Shown: positions 1 to 8,600 of the stretch, one piece after another
Layout of the letters: every line of letters begins with the position of its first letter
How positions within the stretch are numbered: position 1 is the first letter of the stretch
Origin: Pontibacter virosus
GTDB lineage: Bacteria; Bacteroidota; Bacteroidia; Cytophagales; Hymenobacteraceae
Reading direction: 5' to 3'
Length of the DNA: 64,000 nt
Assembly: GCF_003096355.1 (NCBI RefSeq)
Contig: NZ_QEKI01000001.1
Span: forward strand, 558,001-622,000
Made by a program: the position numbers and the translations under genes
Notes under the pieces: model-generated
The model's database searches: none
Seen by the model: the letters and a program-made list of their open reading frames with translations, nothing else
What the model was told of the DNA's origin: nothing

Positions 1-181
1 TTTTCTGATGCTGGCTGCCTATCTGAAAGAACGTTCGCTGAGTTCGCCAAAAGCGGAGCAGTACCTGGGCTATGGGCAATCGATCACGCTGCAAGCGCTG
101 TTTCTGCTGGTGCTCGATATTACGTTGGTTGCGCTGTTGGAAGGCCGCGCCGATCAGTTGCTGCCCCTCATACAAGGCTAA
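1..181 (+). CDS. C-terminal end of a membrane protein (partial)
   Basis: An open frame enters from the left edge and stops with TAA at 179-181, leaving 59 residues. The visible part holds a charged stretch, then a hydrophobic segment of about 18 residues rich in Leu (Leu-Phe-Leu-Leu-Val-Leu), and ends with Pro-Leu-Ile-Gln-Gly. This suggests the last membrane helix of an inner-membrane protein. I do not recognise the family from so short a piece. It is followed at once by a very strong hairpin shared with the convergent gene downstream. Confidence 0.6.
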   Translation, partial: FLMLAAYLKERSLSSPKAEQYLGYGQSITLQALFLLVLDITLVALLEGRADQLLPLIQG

Positions 182-188
182 AGTATAT

Positions 189-246
189 GAAAATAGAAAC
201 CGCCGCGCTATACCTGAACAGGTATAGCGCGGCGGTTTCTATTTTC
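189..246. terminator. Bidirectional terminator built on inverted iterated motif
   Basis: A perfect 28-base-pair stem (189-216 with 219-246) closes on a two-base loop AA. The top of the stem is CTATACCTG facing CAGGTATAG, so two copies of the window's iterated motif face each other. It lies between the end of the first gene and the end of the convergent PfpI gene, so it can end transcription from both sides. Confidence 0.85.
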
Positions 247-259
247 CAGTTAAGTACGT

Positions 260-817
260 CTAGCGCGGTTCGTGGCGGCCTTCGGCAAATTCCTCCACCA
301 TCTTTTTGTTGAAGGCAGGTATATCGTCCGGTTTACGGCTCGTAATTAAGCCATTGTCCACCACTACTTCCTGATCCACCCACTCGGCGCCGGCGTTTTT
401 TAAATCGGTCTTTAAGGTATGGTAGCTGGTCATTTTTTTGCCCTGCAGTTTGCCTGTTTCGATCAGCGTCCAGGGACCGTGGCAGATGGCAGCTACGGGT
501 TTGCCGCTTTCCATGAACTGGCTCACGAAGTTCACCACTTGCTCGTTAGCGCGCAGCTTGTCAGGGCTCATCACGCCGCCTGGCAGCAGGAGGGCGTTGT
601 AGTCATCGGCGTTTACATTACCGATGGTTTTGTCTACCTTAAATTTATCTCCCCAGTCAGTGTGGTTCCAGCCTTTCACCTCCCCCTCTTTCAGAGCGAT
701 GAGGTGGGTTTCGGCGCCGGCTTCTTCCAGGGCTTTTTTCGGTTCCGTCAGTTCTACCTGTTCAAAGCCATCAGTTACTACTATTGCTATCTTTTTTCCT
801 TGCAGGTTATTAGCCAT
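260..817 (-). CDS. DJ-1/PfpI family protein (YhbO-like)
   Basis: A 185-residue cytosolic protein of the DJ-1/PfpI superfamily, whose members are described as cysteine proteases, deglycases or stress hydrolases. The nucleophile elbow Ala-Ile-Cys-His-Gly-Pro puts the reactive cysteine at residue 112 and its partner histidine at 113. The early acidic residue of the Asp-Gly-Phe-Glu motif near residue 19 and the conserved tail Thr-Ser-Arg-x-Pro-Asp-Asp-x-Pro-Ala-Phe are present. Length fits E. coli YhbO. I chose the Met at 817, which aligns with family starts; an in-frame Met at 844 adds nine residues. Substrate cannot be told from sequence. Confidence 0.9.
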   Translation of the reverse strand: MANNLQGKKIAIVVTDGFEQVELTEPKKALEEAGAETHLIALKEGEVKGWNHTDWGDKFKVDKTIGNVNADDYNALLLPGGVMSPDKLRANEQVVNFVSQFMESGKPVAAICHGPWTLIETGKLQGKKMTSYHTLKTDLKNAGAEWVDQEVVVDNGLITSRKPDDIPAFNKKMVEEFAEGRHEPR

Positions 818-935
818 TCTAAGTTCGTTTTTATAGTTTAACATTCATATCGATGTTTATTCAAAACGATTTAGAAGACAAATTGTTAGAAAGGAGCAAC
901 CGCAATAGGGCAGTTCTCCGTTTCGTTATAGAGCT

Positions 936-1433
936 ATGACCGTATACCTGAAGCAACTTACCTTACTTTTAACCCTGGGCCTCCTGACCAGCACGGCCAC
1001 GCTGGCGCAAGAAGTCACCACCATCAAGTTCGATCAGCTGCAGGAGCTGCGCCAGTCGCCGCACGACACGCTGTATGTGGTCAACTTCTGGGCTACGTGG
1101 TGCAAGCCCTGCATCAAGGAGATGCCTTATTTTGAGGCCGCTCACACCAAATACAAAGACCAGCCCGTGCGCGTGATTCTGGTGAGTATGGATGCTGTGC
1201 AGGACATGGAGAAGCGCGTGCTGCCTTTTGTGCAGAAGCGAAAGCTGCAGTCGCGGCTATACCTGCTCGACGAGCCAGACGGCAACACGTGGATCGACCG
1301 CATCGAGCCGAAGTGGTCGGGGGCTATACCTGCCACCATGTTTTTTAACAACAAGCGCGGGCAGTACGAGTTTATTGAGCGCGAAATCTCTGAAAAGGAG
1401 TTACATGAATTGATCAACAAGTATAAACCATAA
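936..1433 (+). CDS. TlpA-like thioredoxin-fold protein, secreted
   Basis: A 165-residue protein with an N-terminal signal peptide (hydrophobic residues about 7-20, cleavage near Ala-Leu-Ala-Gln) and one thioredoxin domain. The redox motif is Trp-Ala-Thr-Trp-Cys-Lys-Pro-Cys, with cysteines 56 and 59, in the TlpA/ResA style, and a cis-proline follows (Ile-Pro-Ala-Thr). It probably reduces or exchanges disulfides in the periplasm. It lies nine bases upstream of another secreted thioredoxin-fold gene in the same direction, so the two probably form an operon and may work as a pair. Confidence 0.88.
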   Translation: MTVYLKQLTLLLTLGLLTSTATLAQEVTTIKFDQLQELRQSPHDTLYVVNFWATWCKPCIKEMPYFEAAHTKYKDQPVRVILVSMDAVQDMEKRVLPFVQKRKLQSRLYLLDEPDGNTWIDRIEPKWSGAIPATMFFNNKRGQYEFIEREISEKELHELINKYKP

Positions 1434-1442
1434 TCAATTACT

Positions 1443-2078
1443 ATGAAGAATACCCGAATACCGTTCCTTTACATGGCCTGCCTGCTATTGGTGGGCGTGC
1501 TGATGGCAGCTATACCTGCCGCCGACAATACTGGCTACCAGGTGGGTGACACGGCCCGCGACTTCAAACTGAAGAACGTGGATGGCAAGATGGTGTCGAT
1601 GGCCGACTACAAAGACGCCAAAGGTTTTATTGTGACCTTTACCTGCAACACCTGCCCTTACTCGGTGGCCTACGAGGATCGCCTGATCGAGCTGCACAAC
1701 AAGTATGCGCCGCAGGGCTACCCGATCATCGCCATAAACCCGAACGACGTGAAGGTGTCGCCAAAAGACTCGTACAAAGACATGCAAGTGCGTGCCAAAG
1801 AGAAAAACTTCCCGTTCCCTTATGTGTATGACGAAACGCAGGAAATCACCAAAGCCTACGGTGCCACACGCACGCCGCACCTCTATGTAGTGCAGAAGCA
1901 AAAGGATGGCAGCTTCAAGGTAGCCTACATCGGCACAATAGACGATAACTCACGCGAACCAGAGAAGGTGCAGAAGAAATACGCCGAGGCCGCGCTAGAC
2001 GAGTTGGTTGCCGGCAAAGCCGTGAGCCAGCCAACTACCAAGGCGATCGGTTGCACCATTAAATGGCGCGAAGCATAG
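1443..2078 (+). CDS. Redoxin-domain protein (AhpC/TSA-like), secreted
   Basis: A 211-residue thioredoxin-fold protein with a signal peptide (hydrophobic residues about 8-23). The domain begins with Gly-Asp-x-Ala-x-Asp-Phe, as in AhpC/TSA proteins. The active site is Thr-Cys-Asn-Thr-Cys-Pro-Tyr with cysteines 68 and 71. A cis-proline region (Thr-Arg-Thr-Pro-His) follows near residue 145. Family members of this kind are often called thiol-disulfide isomerase or peroxiredoxin-like; the exact substrate is unknown. It follows the TlpA-like gene closely and probably shares its transcript. Confidence 0.85.
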   Translation: MKNTRIPFLYMACLLLVGVLMAAIPAADNTGYQVGDTARDFKLKNVDGKMVSMADYKDAKGFIVTFTCNTCPYSVAYEDRLIELHNKYAPQGYPIIAINPNDVKVSPKDSYKDMQVRAKEKNFPFPYVYDETQEITKAYGATRTPHLYVVQKQKDGSFKVAYIGTIDDNSREPEKVQKKYAEAALDELVAGKAVSQPTTKAIGCTIKWREA

Positions 2079-2079
2079 G

Positions 2080-2457
2080 CTAGACTTCTTTTTTCACGTC
2101 AGCAGGTATAGGCAGCTCGGTCGGATTGATCGAGCTGTCTGCTTTTTCAGCGATCAACATATCACGCTCTCCTTTCAGGCCGGCGATGCGGGCCTCCACT
2201 TCATACTTGTTATTCCAGTAGCCCACCCGCATCGACTCGCGCAGGTATAGCCAAAGGAAGCGCAGGTAGCCGTGCTCCTGAAACTGCCGGATGTGGCATA
2301 GCTCGTGCGCCACCCAACCCCGGTCTTTCAGAAAGCCGTCACGTTTCACACCGCTCAGGTGTATCGTTTTGCCCAGTACCATGGCCACATTGCTGCTTTT
2401 GAGCACCAGGCGTGCAATGCGCGCAAAGGGCGAGTTCTCCACAATCTTGTACTTCAT
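2080..2457 (-). CDS. Small HExxH zincin-like protein
   Basis: A protein of about 125 residues, reading convergently with the redoxin gene and ending one base from it. It carries His-Glu-Leu-Cys-His (residues 51-55), the zinc-binding HExxH motif, then Gln-Phe-x-Glu-His and, about 30 residues on, Tyr-Glu-Val-Glu-Ala-Arg, where an acidic third ligand could lie. There is no signal peptide. The layout resembles short Bacteroidota proteins annotated with DUF4157-like domains. I prefer the Met at 2457; an upstream Met at 2487 would add ten unconvincing residues. Peptidase activity is inferred from the motif alone. Confidence 0.7.
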   Translation of the reverse strand: MKYKIVENSPFARIARLVLKSSNVAMVLGKTIHLSGVKRDGFLKDRGWVAHELCHIRQFQEHGYLRFLWLYLRESMRVGYWNNKYEVEARIAGLKGERDMLIAEKADSSINPTELPIPADVKKEV

Positions 2458-2735
2458 TTTTGTAAACTTATACCTGTATTCCAGCACTGATAAATACGTC
2501 TCAAAACACTTTATCGTGTGAATGCACCCTTCTTAAGGGTGTACCCTATACCTGTTCCCTGTGAGCATCAGCAACTTACTATATTGCCAGTTTAGGAAAT
2601 TGTACGTATTTTTACCACCTTGTTCGCCGTTCTTTGTATCAGGCGAACAGGTTGCAGGGTATAAAACCTATACCGCTCTACAACCATAAGGTGACAAAGT
2701 TTGCTGCTCCGGCAGTGCGAAACATGCTAAACCCT

Positions 2736-3359
2736 ATGACAAAAACGATCATACTGAGCGTGCTGGCTATCATATCCATCGCTCTTTCTTTCTTCTACGA
2801 TGTAAAAAAGCCGGAGTCGACGCCAGCCGAAACGGCAACCGCCAGCCTCATGCTATACCCGATCCAGACCGGAGAGGACATTGCCAGGGCACTTGAGCTA
2901 CCCCCGCTGCCACTGGACCTGAGCGAACCGGTAGACTCGGCCTTCTACAAACGCCACTCCCGCAAACTAGGCCTCAAGCTCGACTACAACGAGGACAAGG
3001 ACCTGCTCGAAACCATCACCAAGTGGCTGGGCACGCCTTACAGCTATGGGAGCAGTACGAAAAGCGGAACGGATTGCTCCGGCTTTGTGACCCGCATCTA
3101 CAGTGACGTATACGGCATCGACCTGAGCCGAAGCTCCCGTTCTATGTTCGACGACGTGACCCGCATCCGCAAAGACAGCATACGCACCGGCGATCTGGTG
3201 TTCTTCCGCCGCGGACCCAAACAGCCAATCTTTCATGTGGGCATTTACCTGAAAGACAACAAGTTTGTGCACTCTGCCACCAGCGGTGGCGTAATGGTGA
3301 GTTCTCTGAAAGAGCCTTACTACCGCAACTACTATTATGCGGCGGGCCGTGTAAATTAG
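2736..3359 (+). CDS. NlpC/P60 family cell-wall hydrolase
   Basis: A 207-residue envelope protein with one N-terminal hydrophobic segment (about residues 4-18), a linker and a C-terminal NlpC/P60 domain. The catalytic cysteine is C114 in Gly-Thr-Asp-Cys-Ser-Gly-Phe; the histidine is H167 in Phe-His-Val-Gly-Ile-Tyr; a third polar residue follows near His179. Such enzymes cut peptide cross-links in peptidoglycan. The frame is open from 2634, but the segment starting Met-Thr-Lys-Thr-Ile-Ile at 2736 makes the natural signal anchor. It is monocistronic, with a hairpin downstream. Confidence 0.88.
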   Translation: MTKTIILSVLAIISIALSFFYDVKKPESTPAETATASLMLYPIQTGEDIARALELPPLPLDLSEPVDSAFYKRHSRKLGLKLDYNEDKDLLETITKWLGTPYSYGSSTKSGTDCSGFVTRIYSDVYGIDLSRSSRSMFDDVTRIRKDSIRTGDLVFFRRGPKQPIFHVGIYLKDNKFVHSATSGGVMVSSLKEPYYRNYYYAAGRVN

Positions 3360-3388
3360 GGCTATACCTGTACCAACAGAATTTAAAG

Positions 3389-3417
3389 ACGGGCTGCAGC
3401 ATAAGGCACCCGTTTTT
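3389..3417 (+). terminator. Rho-independent terminator after NlpC/P60 gene
   Basis: An eight-pair stem with one bulged C (ACGGGCTGC facing GCACCCGT) is followed by five T residues. Confidence 0.7.
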
Positions 3418-3538
3418 CGTTTACAGAATAGAACAAAATTACTTGTAGCAAGGTATAGGAAGCTTGTTAGGAGTTGAGCAACTTGCGCCCGATTCGCATA
3501 ACCCCTGGACAAGGGCCATACAAAATCACAGACACCTT

Positions 3539-4231
3539 ATGACAGATCAGAATACGCAAAACCAGCAGCGACAAAGCCCGGACGGAAAGACCATCTCCCA
3601 AAGCACGCTCTTCAAAAACATACTCAAGAAAGCTGAGAAATACCTGGAGCACCCCTCGCAGGTTATCAAGCTTTTGAACGATGCCTTTAAGAAGGCAACA
3701 GCCAAGAAAAGCCTGGGGTCCATCGCGGCCGAGGTATGGGAAAGCTTCCAGGTACTTTCGCATATGATCAGATCGGCGGTGAACGGCGAGTACAAAGGTA
3801 TACCGAACACGACGCTGGTAGGAGGCGTGGCGGTGATCCTTTACTTCCTGATGCCAATCGATCTTATACCTGACTTTATACCTGTCATCGGCCTGCTGGA
3901 CGACGCAACACTGCTCGCCTGGTTTATGACCAGCATTAAGTCAGAGCTTGACAAATTTAAGGAGTGGGACGAGGATCGCCTGGCTCGTGAGCGGTCGGTG
4001 CATACCATGGAGCCGCACCATGCCGACAGCTCGTTTGGTACCCCGAAGTATAGCGACCAACCTGCTGGCACTACTGAGGTAGGTCAGGAGGGCACAACTC
4101 ACGCATCGCAGGGGCACGGCTCAGAGGAAACCGGCCATCACGAACCTATAGTGCGCTCTTCCACTACCGATAGCAGCCGTATGCCAAAAGACCCGCACGA
4201 CGACATTCCGGACGGTGGCAATATCCGCTAG
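3539..4231 (+). CDS. DUF1232 (YkvA-like) protein
   Basis: A 230-residue protein. Residues about 75-130 form the DUF1232/YkvA domain: a hydrophobic helix followed by Met-Pro-Ile-Asp-Leu-Ile-Pro-Asp-Phe-Ile-Pro and a Gly-Leu-Leu-Asp-Asp motif, the family hallmark, probably a hairpin in the membrane. The last 80 residues are polar and low-complexity (rich in His, Ser, Gly, Thr), likely disordered. No biochemical role is known for the family. The frame is open from 3464 but the Met at 3539 gives the natural polar N-terminus. The Ile-Pro pairs are both written with the window's TATACC motif. Confidence 0.85.
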   Translation: MTDQNTQNQQRQSPDGKTISQSTLFKNILKKAEKYLEHPSQVIKLLNDAFKKATAKKSLGSIAAEVWESFQVLSHMIRSAVNGEYKGIPNTTLVGGVAVILYFLMPIDLIPDFIPVIGLLDDATLLAWFMTSIKSELDKFKEWDEDRLARERSVHTMEPHHADSSFGTPKYSDQPAGTTEVGQEGTTHASQGHGSEETGHHEPIVRSSTTDSSRMPKDPHDDIPDGGNIR

Positions 4232-4257
4232 CCCGATCTACAAAAGAACTGTAGAAG

Positions 4258-4284
4258 AAGCTGCCCTCAAAGGCAGCTTTTTTT
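4258..4284 (+). terminator. Rho-independent terminator after DUF1232 gene
   Basis: An eight-pair stem AAGCTGCC / GGCAGCTT with a six-base loop runs into a long T tract. Confidence 0.85.
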
Positions 4285-4452
4285 ATGCCTTTTTACCACG
4301 TTCCGGAGGGGCTGCGAACTGCCAAACCTGCGCATAACACAGCTTAAAAAAATACATAACGGCTGCACAATATAGTACTATTCAAATACTGAAATCTGAA
4401 AAAATTTAGAAAAAAGCCGCCTGGCTATTAGTTTCTTAAGGAATTAATTTTC

Positions 4453-4460
4453 TATATTTG
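4453..4460 (+). promoter_or_regulatory. Promoter -7 box TATATTTG upstream of the YgjP-like gene
   Basis: Exact match to the Bacteroidota -7 consensus TAnnTTTG, 35 bases before the GTG start at 4496. No convincing -33 TTTG is seen at the usual distance; the nearest is TTTC at 4432-4435. The flanks are AT-rich. Confidence 0.5.
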
Positions 4461-4495
4461 GACTGATGATTGTGTATTTTTAACTTTTAGCCAAG

Positions 4496-5236
4496 GTGTC
4501 TTCATCATTTCTACGACTAACATCCGTTAATCTTCACATCGACGGAATCGGGAAGGTTCTGATCGAACGAAGCGACAAGGCCAAGCGCCTTAGCATCAGT
4601 GTGCGCCCGATCAAAGGCATACGTGTGGCCGTGCCGCCGCATATCAGCTTTGAGAAAGCCGAACAGCTTATTTATACCAAAAGCGATTGGATAAAGGAGC
4701 ATCAGGCCCGCATGAAGCAACAGGAAGCCCGCGTGACCATGTACGATGGCAACACCGACTTCAAGACTCGCAACCATACCCTGCGCCTGCTCACGCACGC
4801 CCAGTATACCATGCGCTGTGTAATCGAGAACGGCTACATCAACGTGTTCTACCCGGCCTACAAAGATGCGCGCGACAACGACGTGCAGAAGTTCATCCGC
4901 AAGTCGATTGAGGAGGCTTACCGCAAGGAGGCCAAAGCGTATTTGCCGGAGCGCGTGAAGTTCTTTGCCGACAAGTTTGGCTTCGACTACCAGAATGTGT
5001 TCATTAAGAACGCCAAGTCGCGTTGGGGAAGCTGCTCGCATACCAACAACATCAACCTGAATCTGCATTTGATGCGCCTGCCTGACTCGCTTTGTGATTA
5101 TGTGATCCTGCACGAGCTGGCGCATACCATCGAGAAAAACCACGGCCCGGGTTTCTGGTCGCTGCTCGACAAGGTTTGCCCTAACTCAAAAGTACTCGAT
5201 CAAAAGCTAAAAGCTTATCGCATTTCCATTTACTAA
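4496..5236 (+). CDS. YgjP-like metallopeptidase (DUF45 / M48-like)
   Basis: A 246-residue protein of the YgjP/DUF45 family of putative zinc metallopeptidases. The C-terminal half has Ser-Arg-Trp-Gly-Ser-Cys (about 175-180), typical of the family, then His-Glu-Leu-Ala-His (206-210) and a third histidine at 216 in Lys-Asn-His-Gly-Pro-Gly-Phe-Trp. The N-terminal half is rich in beta strands. No signal peptide, so it is probably cytosolic. The start is GTG. It is sometimes listed as an SprT-like protein. Its substrates are unknown. Confidence 0.85.
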   Translation: MSSSFLRLTSVNLHIDGIGKVLIERSDKAKRLSISVRPIKGIRVAVPPHISFEKAEQLIYTKSDWIKEHQARMKQQEARVTMYDGNTDFKTRNHTLRLLTHAQYTMRCVIENGYINVFYPAYKDARDNDVQKFIRKSIEEAYRKEAKAYLPERVKFFADKFGFDYQNVFIKNAKSRWGSCSHTNNINLNLHLMRLPDSLCDYVILHELAHTIEKNHGPGFWSLLDKVCPNSKVLDQKLKAYRISIY

Positions 5237-5350
5237 ACCGATTGCTTATTGATAACACGCTTACTATACCTGAATTTTGAAAACATACGCATAACGACAG
5301 TTCCACAAGAGTGAATTTTTACCTCAGATGCTGTTGTTTTACCAAATAAA

Positions 5351-5380
5351 AAGCGGCCAGGGTTCACCCCCTGGCCGCTT
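5351..5380. terminator. Terminator between convergent YgjP-like and acyl-carrier-like genes
   Basis: A perfect 12-pair stem (5351-5362 with 5369-5380) with a six-base loop. On the minus strand it is followed by TTTTT, so it ends the five-gene efflux operon; on the plus strand the T tract is weaker. Confidence 0.8.
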
Positions 5381-5404
5381 CTGTTTATAGCGTTAAAAAT
5401 TCGA

Positions 5405-5662
5405 TTAACTGGCTTTCTGCATCGCATGTGATGACACATAGTCCACGAAGTCGCCCACCGTGTTGATAGGGACTTCATCCGGAATCGTAATGTGGAAATT
5501 TTTCTCCAACTCCAGGATGATATCCACTACATCCACTACATCAAAGCCGAAATCTTTTTCCAGACGGGCATTTGCCTGCAAACGGGCAGGCCTGATTTCC
5601 TTGGTTTTGCTAATGATACGGATCACCTCGCGCTCAATAGTCTTGTCTGTTGTTGCAATCAT
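5405..5662 (-). CDS. Acyl-carrier-like protein lacking the phosphopantetheine serine
   Basis: An 85-residue protein with the size and helix pattern of an acyl carrier protein: an N-terminal helix, Leu-Glu-Lys-Asp-Phe-Gly-Phe, helix II, and the late Ile-Pro-Asp-Glu motif. The normal attachment motif Asp-Ser-Leu-Asp is replaced by Asp-Val-Val-Asp (41-44), so Val42 stands where serine should carry the 4'-phosphopantetheine arm. The codons here form a nine-base tandem duplication (gatgtagtg twice). It cannot work as a normal acyl carrier. It starts three bases after the RND pump gene in the same operon, which suggests a structural or regulatory partner role; that is inference. A sequencing error is possible but would need several base changes. 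Confidence 0.8.
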   Translation of the reverse strand: MIATTDKTIEREVIRIISKTKEIRPARLQANARLEKDFGFDVVDVVDIILELEKNFHITIPDEVPINTVGDFVDYVSSHAMQKAS

Positions 5663-5665
5663 ATA

Positions 5666-8600
5666 TTATAGGGTGTATTCTCTAACTACTTTTCCGTTTA
5701 CAGGCACCTCTGTTTCATCCTGAGGTATAATTTTCACGCCCCCTACGGGCTTTCTTTCTCCTTTTATCTTGGCTCTCAGCCGCTCGTTGAGCAGGTACAT
5801 CACCGGCACGATCAGCAGCGTGATGATGGTGGCAAATCCCAGGCCAAAAATGATGGTCCATGCCAGTGGCCCCCAGAACGCAGCACTATCGCCTCCCATG
5901 AATAAGTTCGCTTTGAACTCGGTAAACAGGGTGTAAAAGTTCAGGTTTATACCTAACGCCAGGGGTATCAGGCCTAGTATAGTTGCCGTTGCCGTTAATA
6001 GTACCGGGTTCAGACGCGTCTTGCCTGCTTCCACAATCGCCTCTTTCAGGTCGCGGCCTTCTTCCACCAGTAAGTCCGTGAATTCCACGATCAGGATACC
6101 GTTTTTCACCACGATACCGGCCAAGGCTACGATGCCCACACCAGTCATCACAATCGACACATCCATCCCGAAAATCGAAAAGCCCAGCAACACGCCGATG
6201 ATGCTGAACAGCACCTCCGACAGTATGATAAACGGCTTCGAGACGGAGTTGAACTGCGTCACCAGCACCAGGAAGATGATCAGGAAGGCTGCTACCAAAG
6301 CGATCATCAGGAAGTTGGCTGTTTCCTCCTGCTCCTCCTGCTGTCCGCCCATGCTGATCTCGAAGCCCTCGGGCGTTTGGAAGTTCTGCAGCGCGCTTCC
6401 GATGCTCTGCACCACCTCGTTGGCGTTATACCCATCCAGCACGTTCGACTCCAGCGTCACGACCCGTTTCAGGTCCTTGCGCTTGATACCTCCGTATGAA
6501 GTACCGTACTCAATGCTCGCCAAAGACGAGAGCGGAATCTGCCGCACCAAGCCGCTGTTCATGTCGCGGTAGGTAATGCGCATATCTAGCAAGGCATCAA
6601 TGTTCTTTCGGTAAGGCTCTGCATAGCGCACCTGAATCGGGTACTCTTCCTCGTCCAGCTTGAACTTAGAAGCTTCGTCGCCGAAGATGGCTGTGCGCAG
6701 TTCCATACCAATCTGCCCGGTGCTGATGCCTTCGCGGTTGGCACGCTCCCGGTCGATGTTGATGATGATCTCCGGCTTGCTGTCTTCCAGGTCACTGCGA
6801 AGCTCTTCTATACCGCCTATCTGCTGCTGCTCAATATAAGTCTGCACCTGCTTCGACAAAGCCACCAGCCCCTCAAAGTCCTCACCGGCAATTTCAATAC
6901 TGACCGGTTTGCCTACCGGCGGCCCGTTCTGCTCTTTGTCAACTGTGATGTTAGCGCCCGGTATACCGCGCACCACATCGCGTATTTCGTTCATGTACTC
7001 CTGCGTGCTGCGCTCGCCGGTCCGGTATTGATACTCAACAAAGGCTACGGTAACCTTACCTAAGTGAGATTGTGCCGTCACACTGCGGTCGTTCTGGTCG
7101 CCGGCACCGATCGCCACATTAGAAATAACCGATTCCACGTCGGCGTTCTCGTCACCAATCACGCGGTAGATGCGCTTCTCTGCTTCTTTCGTAACCGAGT
7201 CTGTCACAAGCTGATCGGTACCGACCGGCATGCTGATGTAGGTGTAGACGAAGTTCGGATCGGAATCCGGGAAGAATACTATTTTAGGAGCGCGCAGGCT
7301 TGTCAGGAAAATAGAGAAAAAAAGTAGCCCAAACATGCCCACCAGCATCCAGACAGGGCGTCTGCCTACCAGCATCCAGCGCAGGAGGCGCTCGTAGCCC
7401 CGCATGAAACGTGGCAGCGTCGTATTCTGGAAACCGTGGATCATGCGGCGGAACACAAAGCGGTTGAGCAGCACTAGTACCACAACCAGCATGATCAGGT
7501 TGGCCGTGCCATACCAGCCAGCCAAATAGCCCACAATGGCCACCAGCGTGGCGCCACCAATCAGCAGCCAGAAGTTGCGTCGGGCACGCGGGGCGATGTC
7601 AGCCTCCTGCTCGTGCTCTTTCTTCATGAAAGAAACCGCAAACACCGGGTTGATAATAAAGGCGACCAGCAACGAAGCCATCAGTGTTACGATGAGTGTA
7701 ATGGGCAGGAAGAACATGAACTTACCTACCACGCCGGGCCAGAAGGCAAGCGGCAGAAAGGGTGCCACAGTGGTAAGTGTACCTGCCAACACCGGCACAA
7801 ATACTTCACCTGCTGCCAGCTTAGCCGATTTAATCACCCCCAGATTGGACTGGTGCAGGATCCGGTGCGTGTTTTCGATCACCACAATGGCGTCGTCCAC
7901 TACTATACCCAGGGCCAGCAGGAACGAGAAGAGCACGATCATGTTGAGCGAAAAGCCCAGCACCGGCATCAGCATAAAAGCGATGAACATGGAGATCGGC
8001 ACCGACAAGCCCACAAAAATGGCGTTGGTCGTGCCCATGAAGAACATCAGAATCAGGGTCACCAGCACGAAGCCGATGATAATTGTGTTGATCAGGTCGT
8101 TCAGGGTATGGCGCGTCATGGTGGACTGGTCGCCGGTGATGGTGATCTTGAGATCGCCTGGCAGTACGCTCGCCTGCATATCCTCCACCAAGGCATGGAT
8201 GTTGTCAGATGCCTCGATCAGGTTTTCGCCGCTTCGCTTGATCACGTTGAGCGTGATAACGGGGGAGTTGTCCAAACGGGCAAAGCTTTCCTGCTCTTCA
8301 AAACCTTCTTTTATCTCCGCAATTTCTTTCAGCTGGATGTTGGCGCCAGACAGCGACTGCACCACAATATCACCGATCTTGTTCGGGTCAGTATACTGGC
8401 CTACCACCCGCACCGAGCGCTTCATCTCTCCTACCGAAATGTTACCACCCGACACCGTGATGTTTTCAGAAGAAATGGCCCGGCTGATATCTGCAAAGGT
8501 CACCTGCGCAACCTGCATTTTGTAAAGGTCCACGTTTACCTGCACCTCCTTGTCAAGGGCGCCTACCATGTCCACGCGGGTAATCTCCGGCTGCGCCTCG

